Notes under the pieces: generated by a model
Database searches by the model: none
What the model was told of the DNA's origin: nothing
Seen by the model: the letters and a program-made list of their open reading frames with translations, nothing else
Source of the DNA: Nitrospira sp.
Lineage (GTDB): Bacteria; Nitrospirota; Nitrospiria; Nitrospirales; Nitrospiraceae
NCBI GenBank assembly: GCA_024330965.1
Contig: JANDJL010000008.1
Location: 1 to 64,000 of the forward strand
DNA length: 64,000 nt
Reading direction: 5' to 3'
Part shown: in pieces, positions 10,186-18,634 of the stretch
Layout: every line of letters starts with the position of its first letter
How positions within the stretch are numbered: position 1 is the stretch's first letter
Translations under genes and position numbers: made by a program

Positions 10186-10752
10186 ATGAATCGCTGCTGG
10201 TTTGAGCGGGCGGGCAGATGGACGGCGGGCGCGACACTGGCGGCAGCGCTGTTGATGTCGGGCTGCAGCTCGTCCTGGCTGAAAATCGAGCGGCGGATCG
10301 ACAGCAGAATCGGCGTCGTTGACGCACAGCGGGTGTTCGAACGGACCAATGCGGGGAAGAAGGCCAAGGACAATCTGCTGTCGTTTTCCAAAAGCCGCCA
10401 GGCGCTGATGGAACTAGAGGAAAAAGAATTACGCCGGATGGAAGAAGATTTAGTCAAACAAGCCACCGTGCTGAGCCCTGCGGCCAGACGAGAACGGGAA
10501 GAGCAGTTCCGACGACGTTTGCAAGACTATCAGCAAAAGGCCGCGGAGCTGAATCGCGAGGTCCAGGAAAAACAGAAGGATGTGCTGGAAGCCTTTCGAG
10601 ACAAGGTCGAACTCGTGGCGGCGAAGGTCGGGAAGCGGCTGGGATTGCAAATCGTCGTGGATAAAAGCAAGGGAGGCCCGACTCTCTATCACGATGAGAC
10701 GCTCGATATCTCTGGATTGGTGATCGAAGAGTTCGATCGGGAGTATCCATAA
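10186..10752 (+). CDS. OmpH/Skp-family lipoprotein (periplasmic chaperone-like)
   Basis: This 188-residue protein belongs to the OmpH/Skp family of periplasmic chaperones that escort unfolded outer-membrane proteins. It has a lipoprotein signal: a basic start, a hydrophobic run, and lipobox LLMSGC at about residues 20-25, so Cys25 is probably lipidated. The body is a long coiled coil at about 55-150, rich in Glu, Lys and Arg, flanked by IGVVDAQRVF and LQIVVDKSKGG strands typical of Skp. The ATG at 10186 follows AGGATGGCGAAGGG, and a longer upstream extension was rejected because it overlaps bamA. It is the first of two tandem paralogues; the other lacks a lipobox. A membrane-tethered Skp variant is an inference. 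Confidence 0.85.
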   Translation: MNRCWFERAGRWTAGATLAAALLMSGCSSSWLKIERRIDSRIGVVDAQRVFERTNAGKKAKDNLLSFSKSRQALMELEEKELRRMEEDLVKQATVLSPAARREREEQFRRRLQDYQQKAAELNREVQEKQKDVLEAFRDKVELVAAKVGKRLGLQIVVDKSKGGPTLYHDETLDISGLVIEEFDREYP

Positions 10753-10772
10753 CGACGTACCGTGGAGGCCTG

Positions 10773-11315
10773 ATGAGAAACAGAACAGCAATGGTCATGA
10801 TGATATCGGTAGTTGTGACGGCTCTCGCTGCATCGGGAGGGGACGCTGCGTCGTCGATGAAGATCGGCGTCATGGACATGCAGGCCGTCATGGAGAAGTC
10901 CAAAGCGGGCAAGGCTGCCTTGGACAGCGTTCGAAGTTATTCCATGACGAGGCAGAAAATCATCGACGGCGACGAACAGGAGCTCAAAGAGCTTCAGCAG
11001 GCGCTGGAAGATCCGAACAGCAAACTCAGCGAGACCGCCAGGCAGGAAAAGCAGGAGCTGTTTCAAAGCAAGCTGGCGGCCTATGACCGACGAATCCAGG
11101 ATTTCAATCGAGAGATTCAGGAGAAACAGCGCAGCATGGTCGAGGAGTACGGGAAGAAGATCGCGGAGGCGGCGAAGGCGGTCGCCCAAAAAGAGGGCTA
11201 CACGGCTATTCTCGACAAGGGGAACGAGGCGCTCTTCCGCATCGTGCTCTATCACAAGCCGACGTTGGACGTCACCGATCTGGTCATCCAAGAGTTCGAT
11301 CGGCAGAATCATTAA
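10773..11315 (+). CDS. OmpH/Skp-family periplasmic chaperone
   Basis: The second tandem Skp-like protein has 180 residues. A cleavable signal peptide is apparent (MRNRTAMVMMISVVVTALAA, with cleavage near GGDAA), followed by IGVMDMQAVM, a coiled-coil region at about 55-140 and the C-terminal strand YTAILDKGNEALF. It shares the ending ...VIQEFDRQ with the preceding paralogue's VIEEFDRE, which supports a local duplication. It probably works in the periplasm with BamA. It occupies the position where lpxD often lies in related gene orders (skp-lpxD-fabZ-lpxA). Confidence 0.88.
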   Translation: MRNRTAMVMMISVVVTALAASGGDAASSMKIGVMDMQAVMEKSKAGKAALDSVRSYSMTRQKIIDGDEQELKELQQALEDPNSKLSETARQEKQELFQSKLAAYDRRIQDFNREIQEKQRSMVEEYGKKIAEAAKAVAQKEGYTAILDKGNEALFRIVLYHKPTLDVTDLVIQEFDRQNH

Positions 11316-11360
11316 CGCAGAATGCGGTGTGACAACCGCCCGAATGAGGAGGCAGCGCCG

Positions 11361-11822
11361 ATGAGTAAGGTCGAACAAGTGGAAATTCAGGGGTTCCTTC
11401 CGCACCGGTATCCTTTTTTGTTAGTGGATCGTGTCAAGGAACTGGAGCCCGGCACGCGGGTGATTGCGATCAAAAACGTCACGGTCAACGAGCCGTTCTT
11501 TCAAGGGCACTTCCCCGGACGGCCGGTTATGCCGGGGGTGTTGATCATCGAAGCGATGGCGCAGGCGGGCGGGGTCTTGGTGTTCAAGTCCGGATGGTCC
11601 TCCGGACGGCCGGTCATGTACATGACCGGCATCGACGAAGCGAAGTTCAGAAAACCGGTCGTGCCCGGCGATCAATTGCGGTTCGAAATCGAGGTGCTCA
11701 AAAAACGTCCTCCATTTTGGAAAATGCAGGGGAAGGCGTATGTCGACGACGAAATGGTGTGTGAAGCGGTTGTCACGGCCATGGTGGCCGAGGACAAAGA
11801 GGCGGTAAAGAGCGGCAAATGA
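11361..11822 (+). CDS. fabZ: 3-hydroxyacyl-ACP dehydratase FabZ
   Basis: FabZ dehydrates 3-hydroxyacyl-ACP in fatty-acid elongation and competes with LpxA for 3-hydroxyacyl-ACP, which explains its common place beside lpxA. The protein is 153 residues, of normal length. The hot-dog fold signature is complete: LPHRYPFLLVDRV near residue 13, then GHFPGRPVMPGVLIIEAMAQ, with the catalytic His in GHFPG and Glu in IIEAMAQ. The ATG at 11361 follows GAGGAGGC with good spacing; an upstream in-frame extension to 11322 is therefore not used. It belongs to the plus-strand envelope operon. Confidence 0.96.
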   Translation: MSKVEQVEIQGFLPHRYPFLLVDRVKELEPGTRVIAIKNVTVNEPFFQGHFPGRPVMPGVLIIEAMAQAGGVLVFKSGWSSGRPVMYMTGIDEAKFRKPVVPGDQLRFEIEVLKKRPPFWKMQGKAYVDDEMVCEAVVTAMVAEDKEAVKSGK

Positions 11823-11899
11823 GACGTGGTGAGTCACCGGGCGCTCATCCGGATTCCGGCCCATTGCCCATCATGAAGCACTCATCACGGAGGTTAGGT

Positions 11900-12718
11900 G
11901 TGAAAATCCATCCAACGGCGATTGTCCATCCCAAAGCCAATCTCGCCGACGACGCAGAAATCGGCCCCTATTGCATCATCGGCGAGCACGTCACGATCGG
12001 CAAAGGGACTCGACTTCTGTCCCATGTCTCGGTCGACGGGTGGACTGAGATCGGAGAACGAAACGTGGTGCATCCGTTCGCCTCGATCGGTGGTCCTCCG
12101 CAGCATCTGGGGTACCGCGGGGAACCCACCAAGGTCGTGATCGGCGACGACAATGTGATCCGCGAGTATGTGACGGTAAACCGGGCGACGGTGCAAGGAG
12201 GAGGGGTCACGTCGATCGGTTCGTGCAATGTCTTGATGGCCTATGTCCACGTGGCGCACGATTGTCGGCTCGGTAATCATCTCATCATGGCCAATGCGGC
12301 CAGTCTGGCCGGACATATCACGATCGACGATTACGCGATCATTGGAGGCCTGACGGGCATTCATCAGTATGTTCGGGTCGGCGAATACGCGATGGTCGGC
12401 GGCTGTTGCGCTATCGGCCAGGACGTGCCCCCCTTCATGCGGGCGGCCGGCGGCTATCGGGCTCATCTCTACGGACCCAATACGGTCGGGTTGCAACGGC
12501 ATGGCTTTTCGATGGAGCGCATCGCTGTGATCAGGAAAGCGTTCGACCTGCTTTTCCGGGAGGGACATCGTATCGCCGAGGCGATGCGTCTGGCCAAGAA
12601 AGAGTTCAAGGGCCATCCGGACGTGGCCAAAATCCTAACGTTCATAGAAGGAACCAAGCGCGGCATCTCCCGCGTGGTGAACGTTGATTTGGACATCGAG
12701 TTCGATCAAGAGGGGTGA
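11900..12718 (+). CDS. lpxA: UDP-N-acetylglucosamine acyltransferase
   Basis: LpxA transfers a 3-hydroxyacyl chain from ACP to UDP-GlcNAc, the first step of lipid A synthesis. Hexapeptide repeats (for example IHPTAIVHPKANLADDAEIG) run from residue 2 to about 185, giving a left-handed beta-helix. The catalytic His lies in the segment AYVHVAHDCRLGN. A C-terminal helical acyl-ACP-binding part follows. I chose GTG at 11900 because CGGAGG (11888-11893) sits six bases upstream, giving 272 residues. ATG at 11873 would add nine residues. If the Gfo/Idh enzyme downstream makes a 3-amino sugar, LpxA could be N-acylating; sequence alone does not decide. Confidence 0.95.
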   Translation: MKIHPTAIVHPKANLADDAEIGPYCIIGEHVTIGKGTRLLSHVSVDGWTEIGERNVVHPFASIGGPPQHLGYRGEPTKVVIGDDNVIREYVTVNRATVQGGGVTSIGSCNVLMAYVHVAHDCRLGNHLIMANAASLAGHITIDDYAIIGGLTGIHQYVRVGEYAMVGGCCAIGQDVPPFMRAAGGYRAHLYGPNTVGLQRHGFSMERIAVIRKAFDLLFREGHRIAEAMRLAKKEFKGHPDVAKILTFIEGTKRGISRVVNVDLDIEFDQEG

Positions 12719-12730
12719 GGCGATTCCGAT

Positions 12731-13582
12731 ATGACTACATCGATGCCAGTGCAAGACGGCCGCATCGGCCTGATTGCGGGAAACGGCCGGTTCCCAATCA
12801 TTTTCGCGGACAACGCCAAAAAGATGGGCTTGTTCGTCTCCGCGGTGGCGCATGAGGGCGAAACGGAACCGGAACTGGAACGACATGTCGATCGAATCCA
12901 TTGGATCAAGATCGGACAGCTCAACAAACTGATCAACGCTTTCAAGGCGGACGCTATCCGGCAGGCGGTGATGTTGGGCGGGATCAAAAAGACCCATGTG
13001 TACAGTACCGTACGTCCGGATTTTCGCGCGTTGGCACTGGCGGCTCGGCTGGCGTTGTGGAAGGATGACGATATCCTTCGGGAAATCGCCGCCGAATTGG
13101 AGCGGGAAGGCATTTCCATTTGTGAGTCCACGTTCGGCTTGCAGGGGATTCTGGTCGAAGAAGGTCCGCTCACGTCCCGCCGCCCCAACAAGAAAGAGTG
13201 GAACGACATCCGTTACGGGTGGGAAATCGCCAAGGAAGTGGGACGTCTCGATATCGGCCAATGTGTTGTGGTCAAAGATCGGGTGGTCGTGGCGGTGGAG
13301 GCGGTCGAGGGAACCGACGGGGCGATCAAACGAGGCGGGGAGCTGGCGAAAGAAGGAGCCGTGGTGATCAAGCGCAGTAAGCCGCAGCAGGACTTGCGTT
13401 TCGATCTGCCGGCGGTCGGGCCTCGGACGATCGAAGTCATGGCATCGGTCAAGGCAGCCGTGCTGGCGGTCGAACCGGGTCGGACGGTGATGTTGGATCG
13501 GGATGAACTGGTGCGTCAGGCGGAACAGGCGGGGATTGCGGTCATCGGCGTGGCGGCCAGCGACATCGAGCGCGAGGCATGA
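12731..13582 (+). CDS. lpxI: UDP-2,3-diacylglucosamine diphosphatase LpxI
   Basis: LpxI cleaves UDP-2,3-diacylglucosamine to lipid X and UMP, replacing LpxH in many non-enterobacterial lineages. The 283-residue protein starts with the family motif IGLIAGNGRFPIIFADNAKK and contains MLGGIKKTHVY near residue 80. The C-terminal catalytic domain contains DIGQCVVVKDRVVVAVEAVEG and ends with GVAASDIE. No LpxH-type phosphoesterase motif is present. It sits 12 bases after lpxA in the lipid A run. Its stop overlaps the next small frame by four bases. Confidence 0.94.
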   Translation: MTTSMPVQDGRIGLIAGNGRFPIIFADNAKKMGLFVSAVAHEGETEPELERHVDRIHWIKIGQLNKLINAFKADAIRQAVMLGGIKKTHVYSTVRPDFRALALAARLALWKDDDILREIAAELEREGISICESTFGLQGILVEEGPLTSRRPNKKEWNDIRYGWEIAKEVGRLDIGQCVVVKDRVVVAVEAVEGTDGAIKRGGELAKEGAVVIKRSKPQQDLRFDLPAVGPRTIEVMASVKAAVLAVEPGRTVMLDRDELVRQAEQAGIAVIGVAASDIEREA

Positions 13583-13770
13583 AACAGGAGGTGAGCGGGC
13601 GTCGGGTCGAATGGTTCGCGCTTCAGGTTTCCCCTCCGGATGGCGTGACGTCGTCCTTTCGATCGATCGTGAACCGCGCGATCGATGGCTTGAAGTCCGG
13701 GGGCACGTCTTTTCATGGCGAGCGGCGCGATTCGAGGCGGCGCTCGATTCGTGAGCAAACGGGAATATGA
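13579..13770 (+). CDS. Possible small protein coupled to lpxI and the oxidoreductase
   Basis: This 63-residue frame starts in ATGA overlap with the lpxI stop and ends in ATGA overlap with the next gene's start. It fills exactly the gap between them. The product is basic and Ser/Arg-rich at its end (GERRDSRRRSIREQTGI), with no membrane segment or known motif. The double overlap is what a translationally coupled gene would show. A non-coding spacer with a chance open frame is the alternative. Moderate to low certainty. Confidence 0.4.
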   Translation: MKQEVSGRRVEWFALQVSPPDGVTSSFRSIVNRAIDGLKSGGTSFHGERRDSRRRSIREQTGI

Positions 13771-14732
13771 CCACCTTGCGAGCGGGAGTCGTCGGCGTCG
13801 GGCATTTAGGTCAACACCACGCCAGATTGTACGCGACATTGCCGGGCGTGACACTCGTCGGCGTGACGGATCGAGACCGTGGAAGGGCCGAGCTGATTGC
13901 AAGCCGGCACGGCGCACGGGTGTTCGAAACCGTATCGGATCTTCTCCGGGGTGTCGATGTGGTCAGTGTGGCCGTTCCGACGTCGGCGCATTATGAGGTG
14001 GCGCGGGCTTGTCTTGAAGCGGGCAAACACGTGCTGGTGGAAAAACCCCTTGCCGCACGACTTGCCGAGGCGCAAGAACTGGTCGAGCTGGCCAAGACGA
14101 AGGGATGTTTGCTGCAGGTCGGCCACAGCGAACGGTTCAATCCCATCATGCACACGATGCGGCCGCACATTCGGCGGCCGGCGTTCATTGAAGGCCATCG
14201 GATCGGGCCTTATAGTGAACGGGGAACCGACGTCGATGTCGTACTGGATTTGATGATCCACGATCTCGACTTGGTACTGTCCTTCCAGCCGGGTCCGGTC
14301 GAAGAGGTACGGGCCGCAGGCGTCCCGGTTCTGTCGCCCACGATCGATATTGCCAATGCCCGCATTCAGTTTCAAAGCGGTTGCGTGGCGAACCTGACCG
14401 CCAGCCGGGTGTCACTTGCGAAGATGCGGCGGCTTCGTCTGTTTCAGCGGGACAGCTACGTGTCGATCGATTTTCATTCCCGACAAGGGATCGTGGGGCG
14501 TCGATCCGGTGAGGCGGGAGGCAAACCGGGATTCGTGATCGAAGAGTACAAAGGAGGCGATGACGAGCCTCTGAAATTGCAGCTCGAATCGTTTGTTCGA
14601 TCGGTCAGAAGCGGCTCCTCCCCCGTCGTGTCCGGAGAAGACGGGACTGCGGCGGTGGCCCTTGCGCATCAGGTCCTGGCCGCGATCACATTGTTCGTCC
14701 AGCGTCAAGTGGAACGGGAGGCGTCGGGATAA
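13767..14732 (+). CDS. Gfo/Idh/MocA-family NAD(P)-dependent oxidoreductase
   Basis: The protein has 321 residues. It has an N-terminal Rossmann fold with the dinucleotide motif GVVGVGHLGQHHA (residues 7-19), the EKPLA segment near residue 94 (KHVLVEKPLA) that carries the conserved Lys, and a C-terminal substrate domain with DLMIHDLDLVL, the usual His-containing motif. Enzymes of this family oxidise sugar hydroxyls. Its place between lpxI and lpxB suggests action on a UDP-sugar or lipid A intermediate. GnnA, which makes the 3-keto sugar for GlcN3N-type lipid A, is the obvious model, but no gnnB-like transaminase is adjacent. Family certain, substrate inferred. Confidence 0.9.
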   Translation: MTTLRAGVVGVGHLGQHHARLYATLPGVTLVGVTDRDRGRAELIASRHGARVFETVSDLLRGVDVVSVAVPTSAHYEVARACLEAGKHVLVEKPLAARLAEAQELVELAKTKGCLLQVGHSERFNPIMHTMRPHIRRPAFIEGHRIGPYSERGTDVDVVLDLMIHDLDLVLSFQPGPVEEVRAAGVPVLSPTIDIANARIQFQSGCVANLTASRVSLAKMRRLRLFQRDSYVSIDFHSRQGIVGRRSGEAGGKPGFVIEEYKGGDDEPLKLQLESFVRSVRSGSSPVVSGEDGTAAVALAHQVLAAITLFVQRQVEREASG

Positions 14733-14975
14733 GAGACGAGGCGGGCGCGCTCCAAAACTTCTCTTGCTGGTGCCCGTGGGATGTCGCTTCCGGTGGAGTC
14801 GATCTCGCCTCCGGCCAAGGGATTCCAGTTTTGGGCATCACCATTTGAACAAATCGAGACCGCTTCTTCGAACATGAACAAGAAACCAGCAGCGTGAAGT
14901 TCCGAACTCGGCCTTCGCCCTGGGCCAGGCTTCATGAACGACGAATCGGGCGCAACTGCAGCAGGCGGTGACGTC

Positions 14976-16106
14976 ATGCCTCGTATTCTAATCATTACCG
15001 GCGAGGCCTCCGGCGATCTTCACGGGGCGAATCTTGCCAAGGCGCTGAGGGCGCGCGACCCCGACGTGGTGTTGGTCGGTATCGGAGGTGCGGCGATGAA
15101 GGAAGCCGGGGTCCGACTCGTGGGCGAGTCCGGCCGGTTCGACGTGATCGGCATGGTCGGGCCGCTCATGGCGCTAGGGGTTCTCCGGCGGTTTTGGGCG
15201 GTTCGTCGATTGTTCAGGTCGGAGCCCTGGGACGCGGTTGTGTTCATTGACCATCCGGGATTGAACTTGCGGTACGCCTATTTTGCCAAGGCGGCGGGGC
15301 TGCGCGTGTTCTACTATATCGCGCCACAAGTTTGGGCCTGGAGGCCGGGCCGCATTCATTGGATCAAACGGCGGGTCGATCATGTGTTGGTCGTGCTGCC
15401 GTTTGAAAAGGCCATTTACGATCAAGCCAAGATCCCCTGCACGTTCGTCGGCCATCCCTTGTTGGATGCCGTCGATCTTCGGCATGATCGTGAAGAGCTT
15501 CGCAAGTCGTTCGCCTTGGCTTCCGGCGGTCCGGTCATCGCGCTGCTGCCGGGGAGCCGTAAAAGGGAAGTGGAACTGCTTTTGCCGGTCTTGATCGAAG
15601 CCGCGGAAAAATTGGCCCGGCGCGAGCCTCAGGCGCAGTTTCTGTTGGCGCAGGCTCCTACGATCGAGGATCATCTGCTTCAGCCTCTGTTGGGAAGGAG
15701 CTCCGTTTCCGTCCAGGTCATCAAGGGGCGGGCCGGTGACGTCATGGCGGCGGCGGATTTGGCGTGGATCGCGTCGGGGACCGCGACGCTTCAGGCCGCG
15801 GTCATCGGCACGCCGCTGATCTTGGTGTATCGGACCAGCGCGCTGACGTTCTGGTTGGCGTTTTTTCTCATCCGGGTTCGATGGATCGGGTTGGTGAATT
15901 TGGTCGCGGAGCGGACCGTCGTGCCTGAGCTGATTCAATCGGACGCGACCGGCCAGCGATTGTACGAGGAGGCCCGTCGCCTCTTGGAAGATCGATCCGC
16001 CTATGATGAAATGAAGCGCGGTTTGGCGAAGGTGCGGGCGGCGTTGGGCGAGCCTGGCGCGTCGCTCAGAGCTGCGGAGGTTGTGTTGGCGTCATGTCGG
16101 GCCTAG
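14976..16106 (+). CDS. lpxB: Lipid-A-disaccharide synthase
   Basis: LpxB (GT19) joins lipid X and UDP-2,3-diacylglucosamine to form the lipid A disaccharide at the inner membrane. The protein starts MPRILIITGEASGDLHGANL, the family N terminus, and contains VFIDHPGLNLRYA near residue 90, YYIAPQVWAWRPGR near 117 and LLPGSRKREV near 190. I place the start at 14976 (376 residues); an upstream ATG at 14934 would add 14 Gly/Ala-rich residues not typical of LpxB. The 243 bases before it contain no supported gene. It overlaps msbA by 13 bases. Confidence 0.95.
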   Translation: MPRILIITGEASGDLHGANLAKALRARDPDVVLVGIGGAAMKEAGVRLVGESGRFDVIGMVGPLMALGVLRRFWAVRRLFRSEPWDAVVFIDHPGLNLRYAYFAKAAGLRVFYYIAPQVWAWRPGRIHWIKRRVDHVLVVLPFEKAIYDQAKIPCTFVGHPLLDAVDLRHDREELRKSFALASGGPVIALLPGSRKREVELLLPVLIEAAEKLARREPQAQFLLAQAPTIEDHLLQPLLGRSSVSVQVIKGRAGDVMAAADLAWIASGTATLQAAVIGTPLILVYRTSALTFWLAFFLIRVRWIGLVNLVAERTVVPELIQSDATGQRLYEEARRLLEDRSAYDEMKRGLAKVRAALGEPGASLRAAEVVLASCRA

Positions 16107-17863
16107 ATCGTTTTAAGCGCCTCATGCGCTCTGTGAAGCCCTATCGGGGCCGATTCATCGGGGCATTGGCATGTTCGGCCATGGTCGCCCTGCTGAGCGG
16201 GGTCTATGCGTGGCTTGCCAAGCCGGTGCTGGACGGGATCTTTATCGAAAAGAATGAGCGCCTGTGGCTGATTCTCCCCGTGGTCCTGATGGGGGTGGCG
16301 GTCTTGAAAGCGCTCTTCAGCTACGGTGTCGGCTATTTGATGGCCTATGTGACGAATCGTATTGTCGCGGATATCAGACAGGAATTGGTTGGGCATTTGG
16401 TTCGTCTACCGGTCGGGTTTCACGATGCGAACACGTCGGGACGGTTGGTGTCGCGGGTGGTCAATGACGTCGGTCTGATGGCCAGTGCGGCGTCGAATGT
16501 GCTGAAGGATATTGTTCAGCATGTCCTGACGTTTCTGGCCATGGTGGCCGTGATTTTTTACCAGAACTGGAAGTTGGCGGCGATCTCGGCCGTCGTCATT
16601 CCTCTGTCAGCGGCGACGATGGTGCGGGTCGGCAGGCGGTTGCGGAGGTTGGCGACGAGCGGGCAAGAGCAGATGGGAGATCTGTCGTCCATGTTGCAGG
16701 AGACACTGGCCGGTATCCGGATGGTCAAGGCGTTCGGACGCGAAGACGCGGAGGCAGCTCGGTTTCGAGAATACAACCGGGCCTTCTTGGCTACAACGTT
16801 AAAAGCGAATCAAGTGTGGTCGATCGGATCGTCGCATATGGAAGTGATCGGGGTGATCGGGGTGGCGGGGATCATCTGGTATGGTGGCTATCTCGTCATC
16901 CACGGTGAGATGACGCCCGGTGCCTTGTTCTCCTTCATGGCGGCGATGCTGATGGCCTATACGCCGATCCGAAAACTGTCCGGGGCCAATAACATCATTC
17001 AGCAGGCGTTGGCGGCGGCCGAGCGGGTCTATGACGTCATGGATCTTCCCACGGAGCGATTCCAAGAGCCGGGCGCTGTTCCGTTAGAGCACATCAATCA
17101 GGGGCTCGAGTTTCAAGCAATCGCGCTGCGCTACGACAACCATGCGGTGCCGGCTCTCAACGGGATCGATCTGTCGATCAAGGCCGGCGAGATGGTGGCG
17201 TTGGTCGGAAGCAGCGGAAGCGGCAAGACGACGCTGATCAGTTTGTTGCCACGATTTTACGAACCGACGGCCGGCCGGATTCTATTGGACGGCCGGCCGC
17301 TCGCGGACTACCAGTTGCGGTCGCTGCGCGAGAAGATCGGCATCGTCTCCCAAGACGTCGTCTTGTTCGACGACACCGTGAGGAACAATCTGGCGTTTGG
17401 AAGAGCGGGTGCGACGATGGCCGAAATCGAAGAGGCGGCAAAAGCGGCTTACGCCCACGATTTTATCCTCCGCCTTCCCCAGGGCTATGACACGGTCATC
17501 GGGGAGCGCGGGGTGAAGCTGTCGGGCGGCGAACGGCAACGGTTGGCGATCGCCCGGGCGATTTTGCGGGATCCGCCCCTGTTGATTCTGGACGAAGCCA
17601 CGTCGGCCTTGGATACGGAATCCGAGCGGATGGTGCAACTGGCGTTGGCCAATTTGATGAAGAACCGGACGACGTTGGTGATCGCGCATCGACTGTCCAC
17701 CGTTCAAAACGCGGATCGCATCGTCGTGTTGGACCGCGGTTCGATCGTGGAAATGGGAACCCATGATGAACTCCTGCGGCGAAGAGGGCTGTACCATCGC
17801 CTCTACACCATGCAGTTTCAGGATGCGGCGGCGTACGAACGGATGATGAGGGCGGAATGTTAA
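16094..17863 (+). CDS. msbA: Lipid A export ABC transporter MsbA
   Basis: MsbA flips core-lipid A across the inner membrane using ATP. The protein is 589 residues, a half-transporter. Six membrane segments lie in the first 310 residues (for example IGALACSAMVALLSGVYAWL and LTFLAMVAVIFY). The ATPase domain follows, with Walker A GSSGSGKTT near residue 377, signature LSGGERQRLAIARAI and Walker B LLILDEATSALD. The H-loop is IAHRLSTV. The start overlaps lpxB by 13 bases and the end overlaps the acyltransferase gene by seven, so translation is probably coupled throughout. No anomalies. Confidence 0.96.
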   Translation: MSGLDRFKRLMRSVKPYRGRFIGALACSAMVALLSGVYAWLAKPVLDGIFIEKNERLWLILPVVLMGVAVLKALFSYGVGYLMAYVTNRIVADIRQELVGHLVRLPVGFHDANTSGRLVSRVVNDVGLMASAASNVLKDIVQHVLTFLAMVAVIFYQNWKLAAISAVVIPLSAATMVRVGRRLRRLATSGQEQMGDLSSMLQETLAGIRMVKAFGREDAEAARFREYNRAFLATTLKANQVWSIGSSHMEVIGVIGVAGIIWYGGYLVIHGEMTPGALFSFMAAMLMAYTPIRKLSGANNIIQQALAAAERVYDVMDLPTERFQEPGAVPLEHINQGLEFQAIALRYDNHAVPALNGIDLSIKAGEMVALVGSSGSGKTTLISLLPRFYEPTAGRILLDGRPLADYQLRSLREKIGIVSQDVVLFDDTVRNNLAFGRAGATMAEIEEAAKAAYAHDFILRLPQGYDTVIGERGVKLSGGERQRLAIARAILRDPPLLILDEATSALDTESERMVQLALANLMKNRTTLVIAHRLSTVQNADRIVVLDRGSIVEMGTHDELLRRRGLYHRLYTMQFQDAAAYERMMRAEC

Positions 17864-18608
17864 AAGGAGAGAAGAGGACCAGCTTTCGGAAGCGGCTGGG
17901 ACGATGGGCGGCCTGTTCGCTGTTGCCACCGATCGCGGCGGTCTTGGTCCGCGCCCTGTTTCGGACGATGCGTTGCGAAACCAGAGGCCATGAGGATGTC
18001 GATGCCCTGTATCGGGAGGGACGTCACATCGTGCTTGCCTTTTGGCACGCCCAACAGTTGATGATCCCGATGGGCTATCGAGGCGCGGGATCTCACGTGT
18101 TGATCAGCCAACACGGAGACGGAGAAATCATCGCCCGCATTATCGCCCGATTCGGACATGAGGCGGTGCGGGGGTCGAGCACGCGCGGAGGCGCCGGTGC
18201 GCTGCGCACGTTGATCAAGTTGGGCCGATCGGGCCGGGATGTGGTCGTCACGCCGGACGGTCCCAAGGGGCCTCGCTGTAAGGCGAAGCTCGGAGTGATC
18301 CAGTTGGCCAAGGCGACGGGCCTGCCGATTATCCCCCTTGCCTTCGCCTGTTCAAAAAAAAACTCTTTGCGAGCTGGGATCGATACATGGTCCCGTACCC
18401 CTTCTCCAAAGGCCTGTTCTTGTATGGCAAACCCCTGTGGGTCTCGCGTGAGGCGGACGACGCGGCGCTCGAAGCCGCTCGTCTTGAGCTGGAAACGACG
18501 CTGAATCGCCTGACGGATCAAGCGGAGCAAGAGGTGTTGCGTACAACGACCGGCGTTAGGCGTCTGTCTGAGCCGGGTGGTTCGGAGCGTTCTTCGACCG
18601 GTGTCTGA
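17857..18608 (+). CDS. DUF374 lysophospholipid acyltransferase-family protein, frameshifted at an A9 run
   Basis: This is a predicted membrane acyltransferase of the DUF374 family, often encoded beside waaA. Conserved parts are FWHAQQLMIPMGY (about 57-69), SQHGDGEIIA, RGSSTRGGAGALRTL and VTPDGPKGPR. The frame opened at 17857 runs to 18504 (215 residues), but after FACSKK the sequence stops looking like the family. One frame back, without an extra start, the sequence continues KLFASWDRYMVPYPFSKGLF and FLYGKPLWVSRE to 18608, clearly the expected C terminus. Adding one A to the nine-A run at 18354-18362 restores a 250-residue protein. Either a -1 slip at this run, a real mutation, or a sequencing error explains it. 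Confidence 0.85.
18354..18362 (+). other. A9 homopolymer: candidate -1 slippage site
   Basis: Nine A residues follow TC in the acyltransferase gene. In the zero frame they read TCA AAA AAA AAC, which contains the A AAA AAA / A AAA AAC type of slippery heptamer. A -1 ribosomal slip, or transcription slippage adding one A, would join the two halves of the gene. I did not see a convincing upstream ribosome-site stimulator or a strong downstream hairpin. Confidence 0.55.
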
Positions 18609-18634
18609 AAGGTGAGGGGCACGACGGCATTGCC

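Noticed and set aside
14733-14975. Possible small gene between the oxidoreductase and lpxB
   Set aside because: Frames are short (about 37 codons from 14783) with no ribosome site or overlap; treated as spacer.
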